Shown in pieces: positions 1-11,306 of a stretch of DNA of 64,000 nt (position 1 is the stretch's first letter; each line of letters opens with the position of its first letter). The translations under genes were made by a program, and so were the position numbers. Source of the DNA: Piper betle (taxonomy: Eukaryota; Streptophyta; Magnoliopsida; Piperales; Piperaceae); contig JAURVB010008937.1 of NCBI GenBank assembly GCA_033002965.1, positions 1-64,000 of the forward strand. The letters are read 5' to 3'. A model generated the notes under the pieces. It was not told the DNA's origin. It did no database searches and was given only the letters and a program-made list of their open reading frames with translations.

Positions 1-56
1 TAAAGTGAGATGATGAGTATTAAAACATAATATTTTGACAAATCAAACCTTAGATA

Positions 57-495
57 TAGAGGTGTAAACAAGTCAAACCTGCTCGCAAATATTTTATATT
101 TAGCTCGACATGACTTGAACTCGTGTTCGTTAATTTTGTGTTTGAAAAAATATTCGACTCAAAAAAAATAACTCGTTAAACAACGAACAAAGCTTGAGCC
201 AAGGAGTGTTCGGTTTGGCTTGGTTTGGCTCGAAACTCGAGCTCGATGTGCTAAAACTCGAAAAAATATTCAGCTCATCAATATTATTGAGGTCGCATTA
301 AACTTATATAGTGTTAGAAAATTTTTTTGATCTAATATAAATCGAGCACGAGCCAAAATACAAGCATTTGTTCGGCTCAACCTTAATACATCAAAGCTCG
401 TCAAACACTCAAACAAATTCAAAAATGCTTACCAAAAATCATGTTAAATTCAAAAACATCCATGTTGGGTTCGGCTTTGTTCGTTTACACCCCTG
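57..495. mobile_element. hAT-like nonautonomous element, TAGGGGTGTAAAC family, copy 1
   Basis: The two ends are inverted: GGTGTAAACAAG near 61 and CGTTTACACCCCTG ending at 495. The flanking 8-mers at 49-56 and 496-503 match at 6 of 8 bases, as expected for an old 8-bp hAT-type target duplication. The interior is AT-rich with many CTCGA/CGAGC words and has no credible coding sequence. Related copies lie at 43267-43778 and 60052-60829; the three share an internal stretch around CTCGAGCTCGATGTG followed by ATATTATTGAGGTC. The short reading frames here are not conserved among copies and I do not call them. hAT assignment rests on TIR style and 8-bp duplications, not on a transposase. Confidence 0.7.
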
Positions 496-924
496 CTTAA
501 ATCGAAAAAAATTGAAATCTAACATTTGCAGCGCTCATCAAATCTTCCATAGCCGGTGATTGTTGCTCTCCATGCATTACCATATTCCCTGCTTTCCATG
601 CGTTGGGCAAAAAAAATTATTCCTGCAATATCATTTAAGGTCTTGCCTTCTTATAATTGATAAATTCATTTTAAACAATATCGCTTTTGTTGGGAACATT
701 TTGCAGCAATACAAGGCGAGGGGGAATTTTTTGCTTCAGCCAAAATTTCCAAATATCAGGCCGAAAATTGTTTGTGATTAGATCCGGCCTTCTAAACCGA
801 CTTGACTCAATTTCTCTGCTCTTGAGATAGTCCTGTTTATTCTAAACTCCAAACATTAATATCGATTTCTTAAATAGGTCTCAAAATTTTCCACTTGTTT
901 GAGCCTAAAATACCCTATTCTACC
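496..924. other. Intergenic, nothing recognised
   Basis: About 430 bases between two hAT-like elements. AT-rich, with only short chance reading frames. I see no gene, RNA gene or repeat that I can support. Confidence 0.5.
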
Positions 925-1725
925 CATGGATGAAGAAATCGACCGATTCCACTCGAAATTGGCCGATTTAAATTAGATCGGGCGTGATCCGATTCGAAAT
1001 GGGAGTTGAATCGAGTTTGGAATCGGTTTTGGATAAATTACTAATACCTTTTATCTGATATTAAATAAATTATTTACTCATGGGCAAAATTAGAATTAAA
1101 AGTTTAAAATAACGAAAATGCCCCTGGCTATCCTTATGTCGTTGCTGTCCCTTCACTCTAGCCGTAAGCCACTGCCCCTTCCCACCGACCGTGTGTGTCG
1201 TTTGCCTCTGCCACTCCATCTATCGTCCCCCTTTGCCTCCGCCCTCCCTTCGTTGGTCTGTTATCGCCCCCTGCGCGAGGGATTGTCCGGGCCAACGGGA
1301 AGGCGATGGCTGGGCGGGGCAGGAGGCGCAAGGAAGGGGGATGGGGCGAGGCTGGCAGGGAGGTGGGCAGGGCTGGCGGAGGCGGTGCAGGGCGGGGCAG
1401 CTGCGACTGTGGGAGCGGGGCACGTCAGGAGTGGCATTCTCGTAATTAAAAGTTAACTCGTTATCGACTCGTGTCAAAAATAATAACTAATATTAAATAA
1501 TTTTAAAAAATTAAAAAATATAAAAAAATATCATAAAATATAATATACATAATAATATCAAAATAAAATTAATACCTAATTTTTATATATTTATATTATG
1601 AGTTGTCATATTATTATATATAACTGATTTGACAAATTTAGACCGATTCAATTTAATCGATTCGATCGATTCAGTGAGTCCCTCAAAAATAAATTCCGAT
1701 TCCGATTCTCATTTTTGCAACTATG
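925..1725. mobile_element. hAT-like nonautonomous element, CATGGTTG family, copy 1, with GC-rich core
   Basis: The left end reads CATGGATGAAGAAATCG and the right end TTTTTGCAACTATG, an inverted pair matching the ends of the better preserved copy at 22794-23379. Flanking 8-mers at 917-924 and 1726-1733 match at 6 of 8. The 3' half (about 1435-1725) aligns by eye with 23092-23379, including the shared words TAATTAAAAGTT and AATTAAAAAATATA. The middle (about 1118-1440) is a GC-rich block not shared with copy 2. Overlapping reading frames in that block on both strands are compositional artefacts. Confidence 0.7.
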
Positions 1726-2325
1726 ATCCTATCATATCCAAATTTAATCTAAATTTGTTAAGGCCACTTAATTTTTATTGTGTCTGATGATATTTTACCA
1801 ATTTTTTTAAAAAGTTAACATTTGCTCTATATAAATTAATAATTTAAAAATTAATTAATTTAGACCAAATCACTTCAAACACATTTAAAAACAAAATCCT
1901 AACCTGAATCCCCAACATCCCAACTTTTAAGGGAGGGGTTAGTGAAATTGACAATCTCATCTATAAATTTACATTAATAAATTAGTGAGAGAAGTTTTTT
2001 AATTATAAATTATATTTACAAAATTTTTATATGATTCATGTTCTAACACAAAAATGAAAATGTAATAAACGCATTAATCAAATTGTACACCCTCCATCCT
2101 TCTCGGTCTGATTCACATGTTTACTGGCACGAGCCTAGATAAAAATATATTTTACATTAGATTTAAATTTTAAATTTACTAATAAAATGTAATTTTATTC
2201 ACGCTAAACTACTATTTATGATGTTAATCTAGTCGTAAATTAAATTCATAGTTCCAAAGGCACGCTTACAAAAATTAAAGATAATTTCGACTTAGCCCGG
2301 TCCAAAGATTTTGAGCACCCGGCTA
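1726..2325. other. AT-rich intergenic sequence and distal promoter of the PPR gene
   Basis: About 600 bases of AT-rich sequence with no credible coding frame. The last ~150 bases probably hold the promoter of the downstream PPR gene. Confidence 0.5.
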
Positions 2326-2334
2326 AAACCCTAA
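2326..2334 (+). promoter_or_regulatory. Telo-box upstream of the PPR gene
   Basis: The sequence AAACCCTAA lies 34 bases before the PPR start codon. The telo-box is known in plant promoters and leaders of ribosomal and translation-related genes. Its place here fits a gene for a mitochondrial ribosome-associated PPR protein. The motif is short, so chance occurrence is possible. Confidence 0.5.
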
Positions 2335-2367
2335 ACCCCTTCCTCACTCCGCCCAATCCCCGCCACC

Positions 2368-3528
2368 ATGTCCGCCGCCGCTGCTCGCCTCCTCCGTTGC
2401 CTCCGACGCCCCTTCTCCACCGCTTCCGCCGCCGGCGACGAGGCCCCGCTCCAACGCACCTTGAAGGAGCTCTTCGACGAGGTCAACTCGGAGCGCGACC
2501 TCCCCGAGCTGGTCCGCAAGTTCAAGTCGTCCAGCGACGTCTACCGCTTCCGGTGCAACCTCGGCGTCTACCGCTCCGCAGTCCGCCGCCTCGCCGCTGC
2601 GGGCGATCTCCCGGCCGTCCACGACATCCTCTCCGCCCAGAAGCAGTACCCCGACATCCACAAGGAGGGCTTCGCCGCCCGCCTCATCTCCCTCTACGGC
2701 AAGGCCGGCATGTTCGGCCACGCCCGCGACCTCTTCGACGAGCTCCCCCGCCTCGGCTGCACCCGCTCCATCATGTCCTTCAACACCCTCCTCTCCTCCG
2801 CCATCGAGTCCGGCAAGTTCGACCAAGTCCCCGACTTCTTCTTCGGCCGCCTCCCCGGTGAATTGTCGGTGAAGCCCGACCTCATCTCCTATCGTCTCCT
2901 GATCCGGGCCTATTGCGAGATGGGGCGGTTAGACGAAGCCTTGTCGGCGTTGGAGAAGATGAAGGATGACGATATTAAGCCCACCATTGCAATCTTCGAT
3001 GCGATTCTCGGTGCATTGTACGAGAATCAGCGTTTCGACGACGCGGACAAGGTCTGGGAGAGGATGGAGGAGTGCGGGGTTGAGCCGGATGTTGGTAGCT
3101 TCAATGCGAAGATGCGCGGATTGGTGTTGAGTGGGAAGGTGGAGGAGGCGGCGGAGGTGTTCGACGGATTGTCCGAGAGGGGTTTGAAGCCTGACATCCA
3201 TAGCTTCAACGCCCTTATCAAAGGTTGGTGTGAGAAGAAGAATGTGGTGGAGGTGAAGAAGCTGTACGGTGAGATGGGTAGGAGGAGCATTTCGCCTAAT
3301 TATTTGACGTTTTCGAAGGTGGTACCGGTTCTCTGTGAGGCTGGGGATTTTGATCTGGCGTACAAGGTGAGCAAGAGGAGCATTGCGAGCAGGTGCTACA
3401 TTCATGAGGATGTTTTGCAGAGGGTGGTTGATGGGCTGGTTGAGAATTCGATGATGGTGGAGGCAAAGGAGCTGGTGAAGTTGTGCAGGGGACACTATGA
3501 CAAGGATTTGGAGCTTCCGGTGGAGTGA
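2368..3528 (+). CDS. Mitochondrial pentatricopeptide repeat protein, rPPR3-like
   Basis: A single-exon gene of 386 residues with a GC-rich 5' half. The first ~30 residues are rich in Ala, Arg and Ser, consistent with a mitochondrial presequence ending near RRPFSTAS. From about residue 102 to 346 there are seven consecutive ~35-residue PPR units, several closing with the typical KPD or EPD before the next repeat, followed by a partial eighth unit and a short acidic tail. Length, repeat number and the C-terminal wording resemble Arabidopsis At1g55890 and At3g13160 (about 400 residues), described as PPR subunits of the mitochondrial ribosome; that orthology is by memory. There are no DYW or E domains, so RNA editing is unlikely. 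The start is the first ATG after a GC-rich leader carrying a telo-box, in the context GCCACCATG. No frameshift or stop was seen. Confidence 0.93.
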   Translation: MSAAAARLLRCLRRPFSTASAAGDEAPLQRTLKELFDEVNSERDLPELVRKFKSSSDVYRFRCNLGVYRSAVRRLAAAGDLPAVHDILSAQKQYPDIHKEGFAARLISLYGKAGMFGHARDLFDELPRLGCTRSIMSFNTLLSSAIESGKFDQVPDFFFGRLPGELSVKPDLISYRLLIRAYCEMGRLDEALSALEKMKDDDIKPTIAIFDAILGALYENQRFDDADKVWERMEECGVEPDVGSFNAKMRGLVLSGKVEEAAEVFDGLSERGLKPDIHSFNALIKGWCEKKNVVEVKKLYGEMGRRSISPNYLTFSKVVPVLCEAGDFDLAYKVSKRSIASRCYIHEDVLQRVVDGLVENSMMVEAKELVKLCRGHYDKDLELPVE

Positions 3529-4856
3529 TTTATGTAAGTTTTTACTAGTAGCATTGTTTTGGTGTTGTTGTGCATTATTGTTATTATTGATTATATGTTG
3601 TTAACGATCTACTCGGTGTGGTTGATGCTTTTTTTATCATGTTTAGAGCTGTTGTCATTTAAAAAAAACATGTTGTGGAATGAACCACACCAATGGAAAT
3701 AGAAAAGATTCAGTTCGTTCAAGTTGGAGTTTAATTTATGTTGCTCTCAATTGGGGCGATACAAAGACGGTAGATGGTGATACTATTTAAGCTAAATTTG
3801 CATGATTAATCAATAAAGACAAGAGGGAAGATATCCAACAAACTATAACCTACTAAGCACCATTTCCATTATAAATGAATGTTGTAAGGGGAAGCTATAT
3901 ACTCCTGGTGGAATTGAATTAGCCAGGAAGATTATGATGACCATTTCTAGGTTCTTTCTTACTAATCTAGATTCACATGCCACTTTACTTTTTTGCTATT
4001 CAAGCCCTTTTGTAACTCCTTATGAATTCAATTGTATGCGAGTGGATTAAGTAGTTGGGTTTGCAGGCGAGAAGGTTTTAGCAGCTATTTTATATAGTTG
4101 TCTGAACTCTGAAGTGATATAATGTGTATCCTGTCATCCTGTGTGGTTGTATACTGTTTTTAGATGAAAATCAAAATTTGTCTCGTTCATTAATTTTATT
4201 CTTTTTTTGATTTGTGTGCCTAGAGTAGCTGCCTTTTCCTGCGGATTTTTTTTTTTGTTGGGTGGTGAAGCTTGCTTCCATGCCTACCTCATGTCAGTTG
4301 TATGCTTGCGTATATGATTGTTTTAAGATGCGGTCTGACCTTCTGATAACCAATTTGTCAGTGTGGGTTTGCTTTTCATTGCGTGCATCAAAACCAGCTA
4401 CCCCTTTGACCTTGAACTTTTTCTCCCATGCAGGCAATAACCCATTGTAGTATGCTGGTGTTTCAAAGCGCTCTACAAATCATATGAGGCAACCTCGTAC
4501 ATTAATGTACACCTCTGTTTGAGAGCTGCTTTATTGTTTGTTTTGGGAACAACTGGTTCTTCTATGTTGTTAGGTCTATGAAGTTTTGATGTTGAGCATG
4601 GTTTTACTGAGACCCAAGATTTCCTTCCGGAATTACAACCTTATATGGTGTTGCTGAAGTTTCTGTACAATATAAAAGAAAACTCAAAGTGGTAAATCTT
4701 GTTCAGCGAATTCTTATTTCACAACCCAAGCCTCCCTCATAACTTAACCTGTTGCAATATGGCAGGGAGTTACCATCTTGAGATATCTTTTTTTTCTCTA
4801 ATTGTGCTGTGAAATGGAGTTAACCTTTTTCCTTATTCCCACTTGGCTGTATCACA
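3529..4856. other. 3' flank of the PPR gene and intergenic spacer
   Basis: About 1.3 kb of T-rich sequence between the PPR stop and the stop of the convergent carboxypeptidase gene. It must hold the 3' UTRs of both genes. I see no conserved protein segment; a 62-residue frame at 4262-4450 has no recognisable domain. Confidence 0.5.
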
Positions 4857-7800
4857 TTACATGTCTGCTACTGGGTTCTCTTGCTCAAATGCGTCACCGA
4901 GTCTTCCATGGATCCACCTCTTTAGCATAGCTAACGCAGCCATCGGCTGGTCCATTGGAACCATGTGACCTGCATCGTGAATCTAGTGCAATAGCATCCG
5001 AACATAAGTCAGAAAATTGTTATACTCCCGTAGTTAGAAATTGTTACTCTACTCCCATTGTTTTAACCAATTTTAATGGTCATATGAAAGAGATGTATAT
5101 CAACGCAAAACCTGATTTTTTTGTAAACTAATTTCACAAGATTAACAAAACAGAATGAAATCAGGAACAACATATGATTTGCGTACTGAGCTAAGCCAAA
5201 AAAGTTGGTTCCTAGCCATAATCACTCAGAAAGATACCTAATTCAAATTAAAAAGATAGTTTTCGCAGATGATGTCAGTATTTGAAAGATCTACCATGCA
5301 TTTAACTAGTGTTTGGCCATCTATTAGAAAATAAATTTCCCGATTGTTTTCTTAACAATATATATATATATTGAAGAGCATGATGAACTTGAGAAAAGAT
5401 GGTAGTCCAGAACCTTGAGGAAACTAACAGGTCCGTAGCTTTTCAGCAGTCCAGCTTCTGTTCCATTAACTAGAAACGGAACGCTAGGAGCTGCAGCAAA
5501 TTGTTGTTGACCAGACCATTCCATGGATTGAACCCATCTAGAATTTCCTGCATTGTGAACGAAAAAAGAAACTCACATGTTGCAATAATGGCAGGTTTTT
5601 CTTGTGGTCAGATATCCATAGAAGTAATTATTTCAAACCCAGAAAAATAAAAAAGGTAAGAAAAGAAATGAGCTAGCAACATGTGTCAGCATGGTATTAT
5701 GATAACATTCTACAGATATGTTCTAAGCATACCCAGCCAATTGCAAATGAGGTCATATTCCCCAGCATAGATGAGCATTTTCACTCCATCCTCAACAAGT
5801 GCAGGAATTCCCACTTCCAAATTTCTCATCCAGTCCATAAGCATAGCCTGGTATACTGTGGGGCTACAGGAAACAAATTTTATGTCTCCCACGCCCAGTG
5901 AGTCTCTGACAGATTTCTGGTTGAGGAACTTCTCCATGTTGGAGAAGTCGTAACAAAGGTCACCTTCGCATTTCTTTCTGATGTCATAATACTGTAACAT
6001 TAAATCACGAAATCTCTCATGCATCTTCAATGTTTAACTTCGAAACACAGCAATTAAATATTAATAACCTCACATTAGTTTGTCCAGCAATTTTGATTAT
6101 GGAATTGAAGATGTTATTGCAGACTACGTACGATGCCATGCAAGCAGCTGTTCCAGATGTTCCTGCAAGATTATTATTCTCACATATTGCTCTCTGCTTA
6201 ATGCAAATGTATAACAGTAAAGTATTTTTTTCTCTCCAATGGTAAGCAATAGAAATCGAAAAAATAGTAATCTAATTCTTAATCACACAAACAATCTTTC
6301 ATCAAAGAAATCAATCTGCAGTAGTAACACCTTCATCAGTGAGAAAAGAAGTTCATTTCACAAGTGAGATTACAAACATCAGAATCCAAGTATATATAAA
6401 ATAAACACGAATCTTTCCCAGAGGATCTTCAAGAAAATATTGCAGTGTTCAATCTTCTTCTTTTCATTTGCTGGTTTAAAAATCTTGATTCCTTGACATT
6501 AACTAGGTGGTTCATAGTTGTCAAAGGTCCATTTACAAAGAAAATGTTCACTTTCAGTATTTACAAAAGGCATGTAGTTGAACAAAAAAAGATCCAAATA
6601 TAAGGAAATAAATTAGAACTGAAGTAAATGCAGTGTACCACATAATTTAATAGCTAATTCACATGCTGGCACAATCTTGTTTATTTTTTGGTAATCAGAC
6701 TCTTCAATTATTCCCATGTCCAAAGCATAGTCAGTGTAGGCTTTATACTGGATACCAGGATCTGTAAGCCCGTTACCAATTGCAAAACCCTGCATAATAG
6801 ACCAATGCAAACATGAAGGAACCTACTCCTTGTCAAACAAATCAAAGCGCAGAAAATATAAAAAGAAGTGAGAGAAGATGGGTATACCTTCAAACGTATG
6901 TGAATTCCTTCTTTTGCTTTGTTCCCTTTATGAACCCTACTTGCGAAAGCAGGAATGTAGTGTCCAGCATATGATTCCCCTGTTATATAGAAATCATTCT
7001 TTGCATATTCCGGATACTCTGTGAAAAAGGCCTGCGAATTCAAAGTCATAATTAATAAAAATAATAATAATAACAATAATAATAATAATACAGAAAAAAA
7101 GTTCTTAAGAGAACGTCACATCAACAAACCTGCAAGAAATCATACAGATCGTCACTCACACCCTTCTCATTGTGACGGATATCACGCTCATCGGATGTGT
7201 AGCTAAAGCCAGTACCAGTGGGTTGGTCCACATATAAAAGGTTTGATACCTGGAGATGTCAAAAATGAAATGACCAACACAAGTTGGTGAAAAATATTCA
7301 TAAAGACGTTATACTAGCTTAGTCACATAATGAAACAGGGCAATATACATGTTCCTCAATTATACAAGAAGTCATGCATTTCAAACTCCTTCAATTATAC
7401 GTGTCTTTCACAACATATATAGGAGATCAGATACAATCGACCACGCGGACGACACTATACCATTCAACATTCTCCCTCTTCCAAACCTCCCATTCAAATA
7501 CATTTACAAGGGGAAAAGCTTTTGATGTCAGAAAAATTTCCTCATCTACATGATAATTTTTCTATATTTCTAAATCAGATTGCGCTCAATGCAGGAATGA
7601 GAAGTAAAATTCATCATCTATTATAAACCTTTCCAACTTATCATAGAACACATTTACCATATATATATATATAGGCATTTTTACATAGGTACTAATGAAA
7701 TCCAGCTCGTTTCTGCAAGAAGCAGGGCTTTCCATTATCAAATTATACCCAATAGATTCTCAGCTACCCGATTGTATTCCGGTGGAAAAAAATAGACAAA

Positions 7801-9504
7801 ATCTATGTGAGCCTGCATTAATCAGATTGAATAATATCCTTGACACACCTGACGCCAAACGCTACCAAAGACACATTGAAACAGTACCTTATCCCATCCA
7901 TATTCATTCCATTTTAGAGACATGTCATCTTCAATAGAGAAAGGCCCATTCTCATAGAAAATTGCCAATTCACTGCTGCACCCTGGACCGCCAGTTAGCC
8001 ATATAATCACTGGGTCGCTCTTGCTGTTGCGTGACTCAAAAAACAAGTAAAACATCCTGCAAAAATCATGAAGAAATCACCAACCCAAAACACCCTCTTG
8101 CCAGATATTGCCACTAAACTCATCATTTTAATCACACTCTCAAACGCAACCATTTTTTTCTAGAGTACAACAGACACGGTTAAAGCCTAGTAACTGGACA
8201 CAAAAAATTATCAAAAATGTCAAATTTGCAGACAGTGAGTCACAGAGAACCTTGAAAAGCCATGAAATGACCAGCTGTATAAGGTAGCTAATTATAAATA
8301 TGCACTACCGAAACCATAGTTGTAGGGCACAAATTTATCAAAAACGAGGAATTGCCTACAATAAGCCACAAAAAATCATGAAAAAAACAATTCAATTAGC
8401 ATGATATCAAGAAACTACGAATCTTTCTGCATTATATTGACACTTTTGCTAAAAATTAACCAACAATTATCCACAAATTCTAAATGCCGCAGATGAATAA
8501 TGAAGTTAGAGCTTAGAAGTAATCTCGTATAATCTGCACTTCAACCAGTACCACATTCAACCTCTATTCAGTCACCTCTATTCAATTGCCGCATCACGGC
8601 TCCTATCAACATGTTAATGTTGTACAACATATACGTACTCTAAAATCCTCATACGTACAAATTTATCGAAATACAAAATTTACCAACAATAAGTCACAAA
8701 AGATCTATAAAAAAATGCACGAAATCAACAATTCAATCATCACCCAGCCTACAAACTACGAATTGTCCTACATTATACTCATACCAAAGTCTCTGGACTC
8801 AATTTCGCCCAAAAATTAACCTAGAACTATCTACAAATCTTCAATCGCGAATCAGGACTTCAATCAGCACCACATCCAAACTCTATCTCGGCTCCTATCA
8901 ATCTTAATGTTGTACAACAGATACCGTGAAACACTATTACGCCCAAATTTATCAAAAAAATGCAAAATTTACCAACAATAAGCCACAAAGAATCCTTAAA
9001 GAAGTGCACGGAATCAACAATTCAATCATTACTCAATCAAAAAGACTAAGAATTGACCTACATTATACTCGCGTCACTCAATTTCGCCCCCAAAAACTAA
9101 CCTACAATCATATCCACAAATCTTCGGTGCCGAATATGCACTTCAACCAGCAGCACCCAATCTTCGCATGATACAACCAAAATCCAAAACCAACCGAAAA
9201 CCATCTACAAACCATACCTCGCCGCAAACGAATTGGGAAGGCGGTAGTACCCGGCGTGGTGGCCGAGCTCCTGGTCGGGCGCCGCTAAACCCGGCAGCCC
9301 GAACCTCCTCTCCACGATCGTCCTCCCGCCGCCGTCTCCGTCCCGTTCCGGCTCCGCGACCGGATCGGCGGGGAGCAGATTGAGCCGCCGGATCAGTGTC
9401 TCGGCCTGGGCCGCCTGCGAAAGCGGCCGGAAGTCCTCGCCGCCGGTGAAAGCGGCGGCAAAGAAGAGGGGGAGGAGGAGGAGGAGGAGGTGGTGGCCGG
9501 CCAT
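4857..9504 (-). CDS. Serine carboxypeptidase III-like (SCPL48/49 type), complete, nine exons
   Basis: A vacuolar/secretory serine carboxypeptidase of peptidase family S10 that removes C-terminal residues from peptides. I joined nine exons with consensus sites: 9504-9218, 8056-7888, 7249-7130, 7031-6888, 6789-6639, 6162-6074, 5991-5733, 5547-5414 and 4982-4857. They total 1479 bases in one open frame, 492 residues. Residues 1-20 form a leucine-rich signal peptide. The substrate-binding motif TGGPGCSSE is in exon 2, the nucleophile Ser212 in GESYAGH, Asp400 in [11 protein letters not shown] and His457 in [11 protein letters not shown], so the catalytic triad is intact. A propeptide precedes [10 protein letters not shown]. 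The nearest remembered relatives are cereal carboxypeptidase III and Arabidopsis SCPL48/49. Exon 1 is GC-rich while the introns are AT-rich. Intron 1 (about 1.16 kb) carries diverged tandem repeats. All introns seen are GT-AG. Start chosen at the first ATG before the signal peptide. Confidence 0.95.
7057..7091. repeat. AAT/AAC trinucleotide microsatellite
   Basis: A run of about eleven AAT-type triplets, with one AAC variant, within intron 3 of the carboxypeptidase gene. Confidence 0.85.
8328..9165. repeat. Diverged ~290-330-bp tandem repeats in carboxypeptidase intron 1
   Basis: At least three head-to-tail copies share the words CAAATTTATC (starting at 8330, 8658 and 8944), CCAACAATAAG or CTACAATAAG, CAACAATTCAAT and AATGTTGTACAAC. 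The periods are 328 and 286 bases. A fourth, more decayed unit may lie near 8195-8275. Copies differ by many substitutions, so the array is old. It lies wholly inside the first intron and contains no splice sites that I use. Confidence 0.75.
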
Positions 9505-9537
9505 GGTGGTCGCCGGAGAGGTTGGGTGGGGGGGAGT

Positions 9538-9546
9538 GTTTATAGA
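9538..9546 (-). promoter_or_regulatory. Possible TATA box of the carboxypeptidase gene
   Basis: On the minus strand the sequence reads CTATAAAC about 35-42 bases before the start codon. It is the only TATA-like word close to the gene. The implied 5' UTR would be very short (about 5-10 bases), so this is tentative. Confidence 0.3.
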
Positions 9547-10086
9547 GGGATGGAGGTGGTTGGAGTGTGGTGGAGCTTCGTGCTTGCTTTCAAGCGACGG
9601 TTAACGTAACGGTCGGATCTCAACGCGGTTTCGTGGTCAAGGGGTTTCGTTCGTAATTGAGCCGGTTGATTTTGGTTCACTTAAAAACCTAAGTCAAAAA
9701 CATTACGATGGAGTTATCTTATATTTAAAATTATTAATTTATAAGGCTCGAATAATAATATGGATTGAATCAACCTTCTTGACATCTCAACAATGAAAGA
9801 CATTAATAAATATGCGTAAGTATTATCAGGCTAGTATTTGATTGATTATTATAAATAGGGTTGCTAATTGAGCGAGCCAGCTCGTGATCATTTAGCGTTC
9901 GGCTCAGCTTGACTCGACTCGAAACTCGACATTTAAATGCTCGACTCGTACTCGAATCTTACGAGCCGAGCTTGAGCAAGGTCGTGTTTGACTCGACTCG
10001 ACTCGGTTATAACTCGAAATCGACTCGTACTCGACTCGTAGCTCGATTCGAACTCGACTCAATAAAATAATATAATAATATAGTCT

Positions 10087-10157
10087 TTATATTATATTAT
10101 ATTATATTATATTATATTATATTATATTATATTATATTATATTATATTATATTATAT
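10087..10157. repeat. TTATA pentanucleotide microsatellite
   Basis: About fourteen perfect 5-base units of ATTAT/TTATA, followed by TA dinucleotides to 10180, inside the hAT-like element. Confidence 0.95.
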
Positions 10158-10190
10158 TTATATATATATATATATATAATATAATAACAA

Positions 10191-10304
10191 AGAAGTAAGA
10201 TAGTTGAGATGGTAAATATTCACTTTGATGACTTTAAGGTTGTGGGTTCAAACCACATTGGTTCACTTTGATGACTTTAAGGTTGTGGGTTCAAACCGCA
10301 TTGG
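10191..10304 (+). pseudogene. tRNA(Phe)-like segment with partial tandem duplication
   Basis: The segment has an A-box-like word (TAGTTGAGATGG) and an exact B-box (GGTTCAAACC) set in a perfect five-pair T-stem, TGTGG against CCACA. The middle, CACTTTGATGACTTTAAGGT, can be aligned with the anticodon arm and variable loop of plant tRNA(Phe), but the stem pairing is lost. The 43 bases from the anticodon arm to the T-arm are repeated at 10262-10304. Not a functional tRNA: the acceptor stem does not pair. The same internal position in the related element at 58611-59315 also carries a tRNA(Phe) relic, which supports the identification. Confidence 0.55.
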
Positions 10305-10556
10305 CCTCATTTTTTTTAAGTGAAGTACTTTTGAGCTGGCGAACGAGCTCATAAAAATTAAGCAGTTTAAGTATATTCGAGCTCGAGTCGAGTTTCGAAC
10401 TATTCGAGCCGAACTCGAACACATGTCGAGCTCGGCTCGCTCGCTCATAAAAATTAAGCAGTTTAAGTATATTCGAGCTCGAGTCGAGTTTCGAACTATT
10501 CGAGCCGAACTCGAACACATGTCGAGCTCGGCTCGCTCGCTCAATTAGCACCCCTA

Positions 10557-11306
10557 ATTATAAATCACCTAAATTAGTAGTGTGTAAGAAAATAAATATA
10601 ATAGTTAAGTTAATATCTTCTTATTTAAGTGATTTACATCAATTAATGTTGGAGCAGCGAATCCCTAGCGGCCATACCATCATACCCGTTTGCAATATAA
10701 CTAGCAGTATGACCAACATGATGCGCGGGGTTAATTAGTATTTAAATTTAAATTTAAATTTATTTGAAGAAGGTATTATAAGCGTCGCATATAATATGTT
10801 TGGTAACATACCTGCACATCGGAACACTTTAAGTTGTCTTCAAGTTCAATACAAAAAAATGAACACGAGAAAAAAACTATAGGAGCTTATAGAAGAATTG
10901 CAACATCACATCCTCAGAAAGCAATGCGGCTAAAGTTTGGTAAACAATCGATGACACATACCATAAGCAAGCGAGAGTATTTCCTGGAGAAGTAAGATTA
11001 ATAATGTTTCCTCCAAATTTAACAGCTACAAAAATGACTTTTGAAGGATGGCAGCACCAAACATATCAGTTAAACATGTTCAAAATCCTTTTTTAAAACT
11101 GCCACAACAACAATAAGGTGTGTTTTTTGTTCCCCAAAAAAATGTCATTAAGATTGACAATTTTTGATCAGATATGCCAGTATTTTTCTCATAAAAAGGT
11201 CATTGATCAAACGAAATTGGTGAGGGTAATGCAACAACCATTGCTGATATCAACTACAAATCAAGAATCACTTGATGTTTGAAAGAAAAGGATTGCATTT
11301 TTCTAC
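10557..11306. other. Intergenic, nothing recognised
   Basis: About 750 bases of AT-rich sequence with short chance frames only. No conserved protein segment or repeat relation to the rest of the window was seen. Confidence 0.5.

Larger units (their letters stand above)
9856..10556. mobile_element. hAT-like nonautonomous element with tRNA-like insert, copy 1
   Basis: The element is bounded by a perfect 8-bp target duplication, ATTATAAA at 9848-9855 and 10557-10564. Ends are inverted repeats of the type TAGGGGTGCTAATTGAGCGA (left TAGGGTTGCTAATTGAGCGA, right GCTCAATTAGCACCCCTA). Inside, in order, are a CTCGA-rich arm, a 5-bp-unit microsatellite (10087-10157), a tRNA-like segment (about 10191-10261), a 43-bp tandem duplication of part of it (10219-10261 and 10262-10304) and a 96-bp tandem duplication of the right arm (10348-10443 and 10444-10539). 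No transposase is present. The short frames on the minus strand are the two copies of the 96-bp duplication translated, not genes. A decayed relative lies at 58611-59315. Confidence 0.88.

Noticed and set aside
1118..1477. Four overlapping 84-112-codon frames on both strands
   Set aside because: GC-rich core of a hAT-like element; no domain, and not shared with the sister element.
2344..2885. Long frames overlapping the PPR gene on both strands
   Set aside because: Shadows of the GC-rich PPR reading frame; the PPR frame alone has family repeats.
5324..5524. Small minus-strand frame as a separate gene
   Set aside because: It is exon 8 of the carboxypeptidase read through its donor into the intron.
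8328..9165. CRISPR-like spaced repeats in the carboxypeptidase intron
   Set aside because: Units are ~300 bp, diverged and in a plant intron; this is an ordinary tandem repeat.
10263..10551. Two minus-strand frames of 86 and 93 codons with an internal peptide repeat
   Set aside because: They only translate the 96-bp duplication and tRNA-like segment of a nonautonomous transposon.
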